A DNA stretch of 64,000 nt from Microbacterium halimionae. GTDB taxonomy: Bacteria; Actinomycetota; Actinomycetes; Actinomycetales; Microbacteriaceae. Under the pieces are notes generated by a model, which ran no database searches, was not told the DNA's origin, and saw only the letters and a program-made list of their open reading frames with translations. The position numbers and the translations under genes were made by a program. The stretch is taken from contig NZ_JAAOZB010000002.1 in NCBI RefSeq assembly GCF_011761265.1, positions 1,176,319 to 1,240,318 on the forward strand, given 5' to 3'. Position 1 is the stretch's first letter. Each line of letters begins with the position of its first letter. Positions 62,897 to 64,000 of this stretch are shown here, one piece after another.

Positions 62897-63693
62897 CGAC
62901 TTCCCGTCAACTCGGTCACGGTGCGTATCCATTCTGTCGGATTCCCATCCGAGCCGTTTCTCAGGTGCACCACAAACTCTCGATTGCCGTGCGTTCCCAC
63001 GATCGGAGACGCGATCACGCCGTGTGTAGATAGTCCGATGTCCCATGCGGCCCACAGCACGGTCGTCACAGCGTCGGCGCGCACGGCGGGCGCGGTGACA
63101 AGGCCGCCTTTCACTGCGGTGCGTCCAGCTTCGAACTGCGGCTTCACCAGCAAAATGGCATCGCCCTCAGGAGACATCACCTCTTTCACCGCCGCAAGCA
63201 CATGCGTGAGCGAGATGAACGACAGATCCGCTGTCACGAGATCGGGAACATCGGCTATCCCCGAGATACCTGCCAGAGACGCCGGTGTCATGTAGCGAAC
63301 GTTGAAACCCTCCACCACGCTCACCCCCGGATCAGCTGAGATCTTCGGGTCCATCTGGTCGTGTCCGACGTCGGCAGCAATCACCCGCGACGCTCCGCGT
63401 TCGCGCAACACTTGAGTGAATCCGCCGGTGGAGGCACCAAGGTCGAGCGCCGTCAGTCCCCGAGGATCGAGGGTAAAAGCATCAAGGGCAGCAATCAGCT
63501 TGTGAGCGGCGCGACTTACATAATGATCGGATGCTGCCACTTCGAGCGCGGCGTCTTCAGTCACGCGCGTCGAAGCTTTCACGACTGTCACGCCGTCAAC
63601 AGAGACGAGCCCCGACGCAATGAGCGTCGCAGCTTGAGTTCGTGATCGCGCCAGGCCCGAGGCAGCCAGCGCCGCATCGAGACGCATTGTCAC
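62893..63693 (-). CDS. tlyA: TlyA rRNA 2'-O-methyltransferase / hemolysin-like
   Basis: A 266-residue protein with an N-terminal S4 domain (MRLDAALAASGLARSRTQAA) and a FtsJ-like SAM methyltransferase (LDLGASTGGFTQVL, DPKISADPGVSVVEGFN, LVTADLSFISL). The family methylates 16S and 23S rRNA and sets capreomycin sensitivity in mycobacteria. Overlaps nadK and the following small gene by four bases. Confidence 0.93.
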   Translation of the reverse strand: MTMRLDAALAASGLARSRTQAATLIASGLVSVDGVTVVKASTRVTEDAALEVAASDHYVSRAAHKLIAALDAFTLDPRGLTALDLGASTGGFTQVLRERGASRVIAADVGHDQMDPKISADPGVSVVEGFNVRYMTPASLAGISGIADVPDLVTADLSFISLTHVLAAVKEVMSPEGDAILLVKPQFEAGRTAVKGGLVTAPAVRADAVTTVLWAAWDIGLSTHGVIASPIVGTHGNREFVVHLRNGSDGNPTEWIRTVTELTGSR

Positions 63694-63854
63694 GATGAGC
63701 GGTTCTCGCCAGGGTTTGATTCGAGCCGGCGGGCAAGTTCGTCGTGCAACGAGGCGTACGACGACGCTCTGTCTTTCAACGGTTGCTGCTCGATCACCTC
63801 GAGGGCGGATAGCAGGTCTTCGGATACGACTGCTGCATCCTCACCGTTCGACAT
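63690..63854 (-). CDS. Conserved small protein upstream of tlyA
   Basis: A 54-residue acidic helical protein starting at ATG 63854 behind GGGGAT. Its sequence (LLSALEVIEQQPLKDRASSY, then ASLHDELARRLE) resembles the small protein between the HAD hydrolase and tlyA in actinobacteria. Coupled to tlyA by an ATGA overlap. Function unknown. Confidence 0.65.
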   Translation of the reverse strand: MSNGEDAAVVSEDLLSALEVIEQQPLKDRASSYASLHDELARRLESNPGENRSS

Positions 63855-63914
63855 ATCCCCAGGATACGTGCCAAAACGGGATGCCGCCACGCAACCTAAA
63901 CGTCTCGTAAATGC

Positions 63915-63948
63915 GAAAAGGGCCACCCAGCGTTGGGTGGCCCTTTTC
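63915..63948 (-). terminator. rRNA operon terminator
   Basis: AAAAGGGCCACCCA pairs with TGGGTGGCCCTTTT around the four-base loop GCGT, giving a strong stem followed by a T-run on the minus strand. It is just downstream of the 5S rRNA gene. Confidence 0.9.
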
Positions 63949-63957
63949 TTAAAAGAA

Positions 63958-64000
63958 GTCCGGCGGTGTCCTACTCTCCCACAGGGTCCCCCCTGCAGTA
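63958..64000 (-). rRNA. 5S rRNA, 3' end (partial)
   Basis: The minus strand reads GTGGGAGAGTAGGACACCGC then CGGAC, the conserved 3' end of actinobacterial 5S rRNA, preceded by GGACCCTGT. The gene continues past the right edge, so the 23S and 16S genes are expected there on the same strand. Confidence 0.9.

Overview
The window is a contiguous chromosome segment from a high-GC Gram-positive bacterium. It most resembles a Microbacteriaceae-type actinobacterium: the GarA/FtsR/MerR block, the tlyA-nadK-recN-pyrG-xerD-parA-scpAB-rluB-tyrA-cmk-der gene order, frequent GTG starts, and a PadR-UbiB pair all point that way. The assignment is by gene content and order, not by a search.

Layout. Bases 1-2030 hold the tail of an unidentified gene, a strong terminator, and a minus-strand run of two MerR regulators and a GarA/OdhI-like FHA protein. 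Bases 2254-13800 are general metabolism and envelope genes: CopC-like copper protein, dihydrolipoamide dehydrogenase, a CYTH protein, a glutamine amidotransferase, YihY, a prepilin-type peptidase, an L,D-transpeptidase, an aldo/keto reductase, a DacB-like carboxypeptidase, and a TetR-esterase pair with a perfect palindrome between them. Bases 13834-18503 are a tight four-gene operon: a membrane sensor PP2C/SpoIIE phosphatase, a cellulose-synthase-like glycosyltransferase with an unusual insertion, a STAS protein and an RsbW-like kinase. I read it as a partner-switching module whose output is polysaccharide synthesis instead of a sigma factor; it is the best candidate here for an under-described system.

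Bases 18618-35315 contain fatty-acid/SDR enzymes, a secreted Apf-like cell-wall protein, a lysine-rich Rho-N protein, UbiB-PadR, SecA2, a TPP-riboswitch-controlled thiamin salvage operon (thiM-thiE-thiD/tenA) and small conserved genes. Two related long palindromes lie in this stretch just after stop codons.

Bases 35477-42507 are an integrated element of about 7 kb in the 3' end of a tRNA-Pro(GGG) gene, bounded by 43-bp direct repeats. It carries a DUF6119/TIGR04141-type protein (possible defence function), a complete ISL3 insertion sequence, a plasmid-type winged-helix protein with a small membrane protein, a TrwC/MobF relaxase remnant with its middle deleted, and a two-segment membrane protein. 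No integrase is recognisable, so the element looks like a decayed integrative conjugative element retained for its cargo.

Bases 42648-50567 hold an MFS transporter, a lysoplasmalogenase-like protein, an Hsp15-like protein, a MarR/VOC divergent pair with two matching operators, a NUDIX-NYN fusion, and the anaerobic ribonucleotide reductase nrdD-nrdG, which implies facultative anaerobiosis. Bases 50603-63854 form a long conserved minus-strand housekeeping cluster for translation, chromosome segregation, nucleotide and NAD metabolism and DNA repair. The window ends in a terminator and the 3' end of a 5S rRNA gene, so an rRNA operon on the minus strand lies beyond the right edge.
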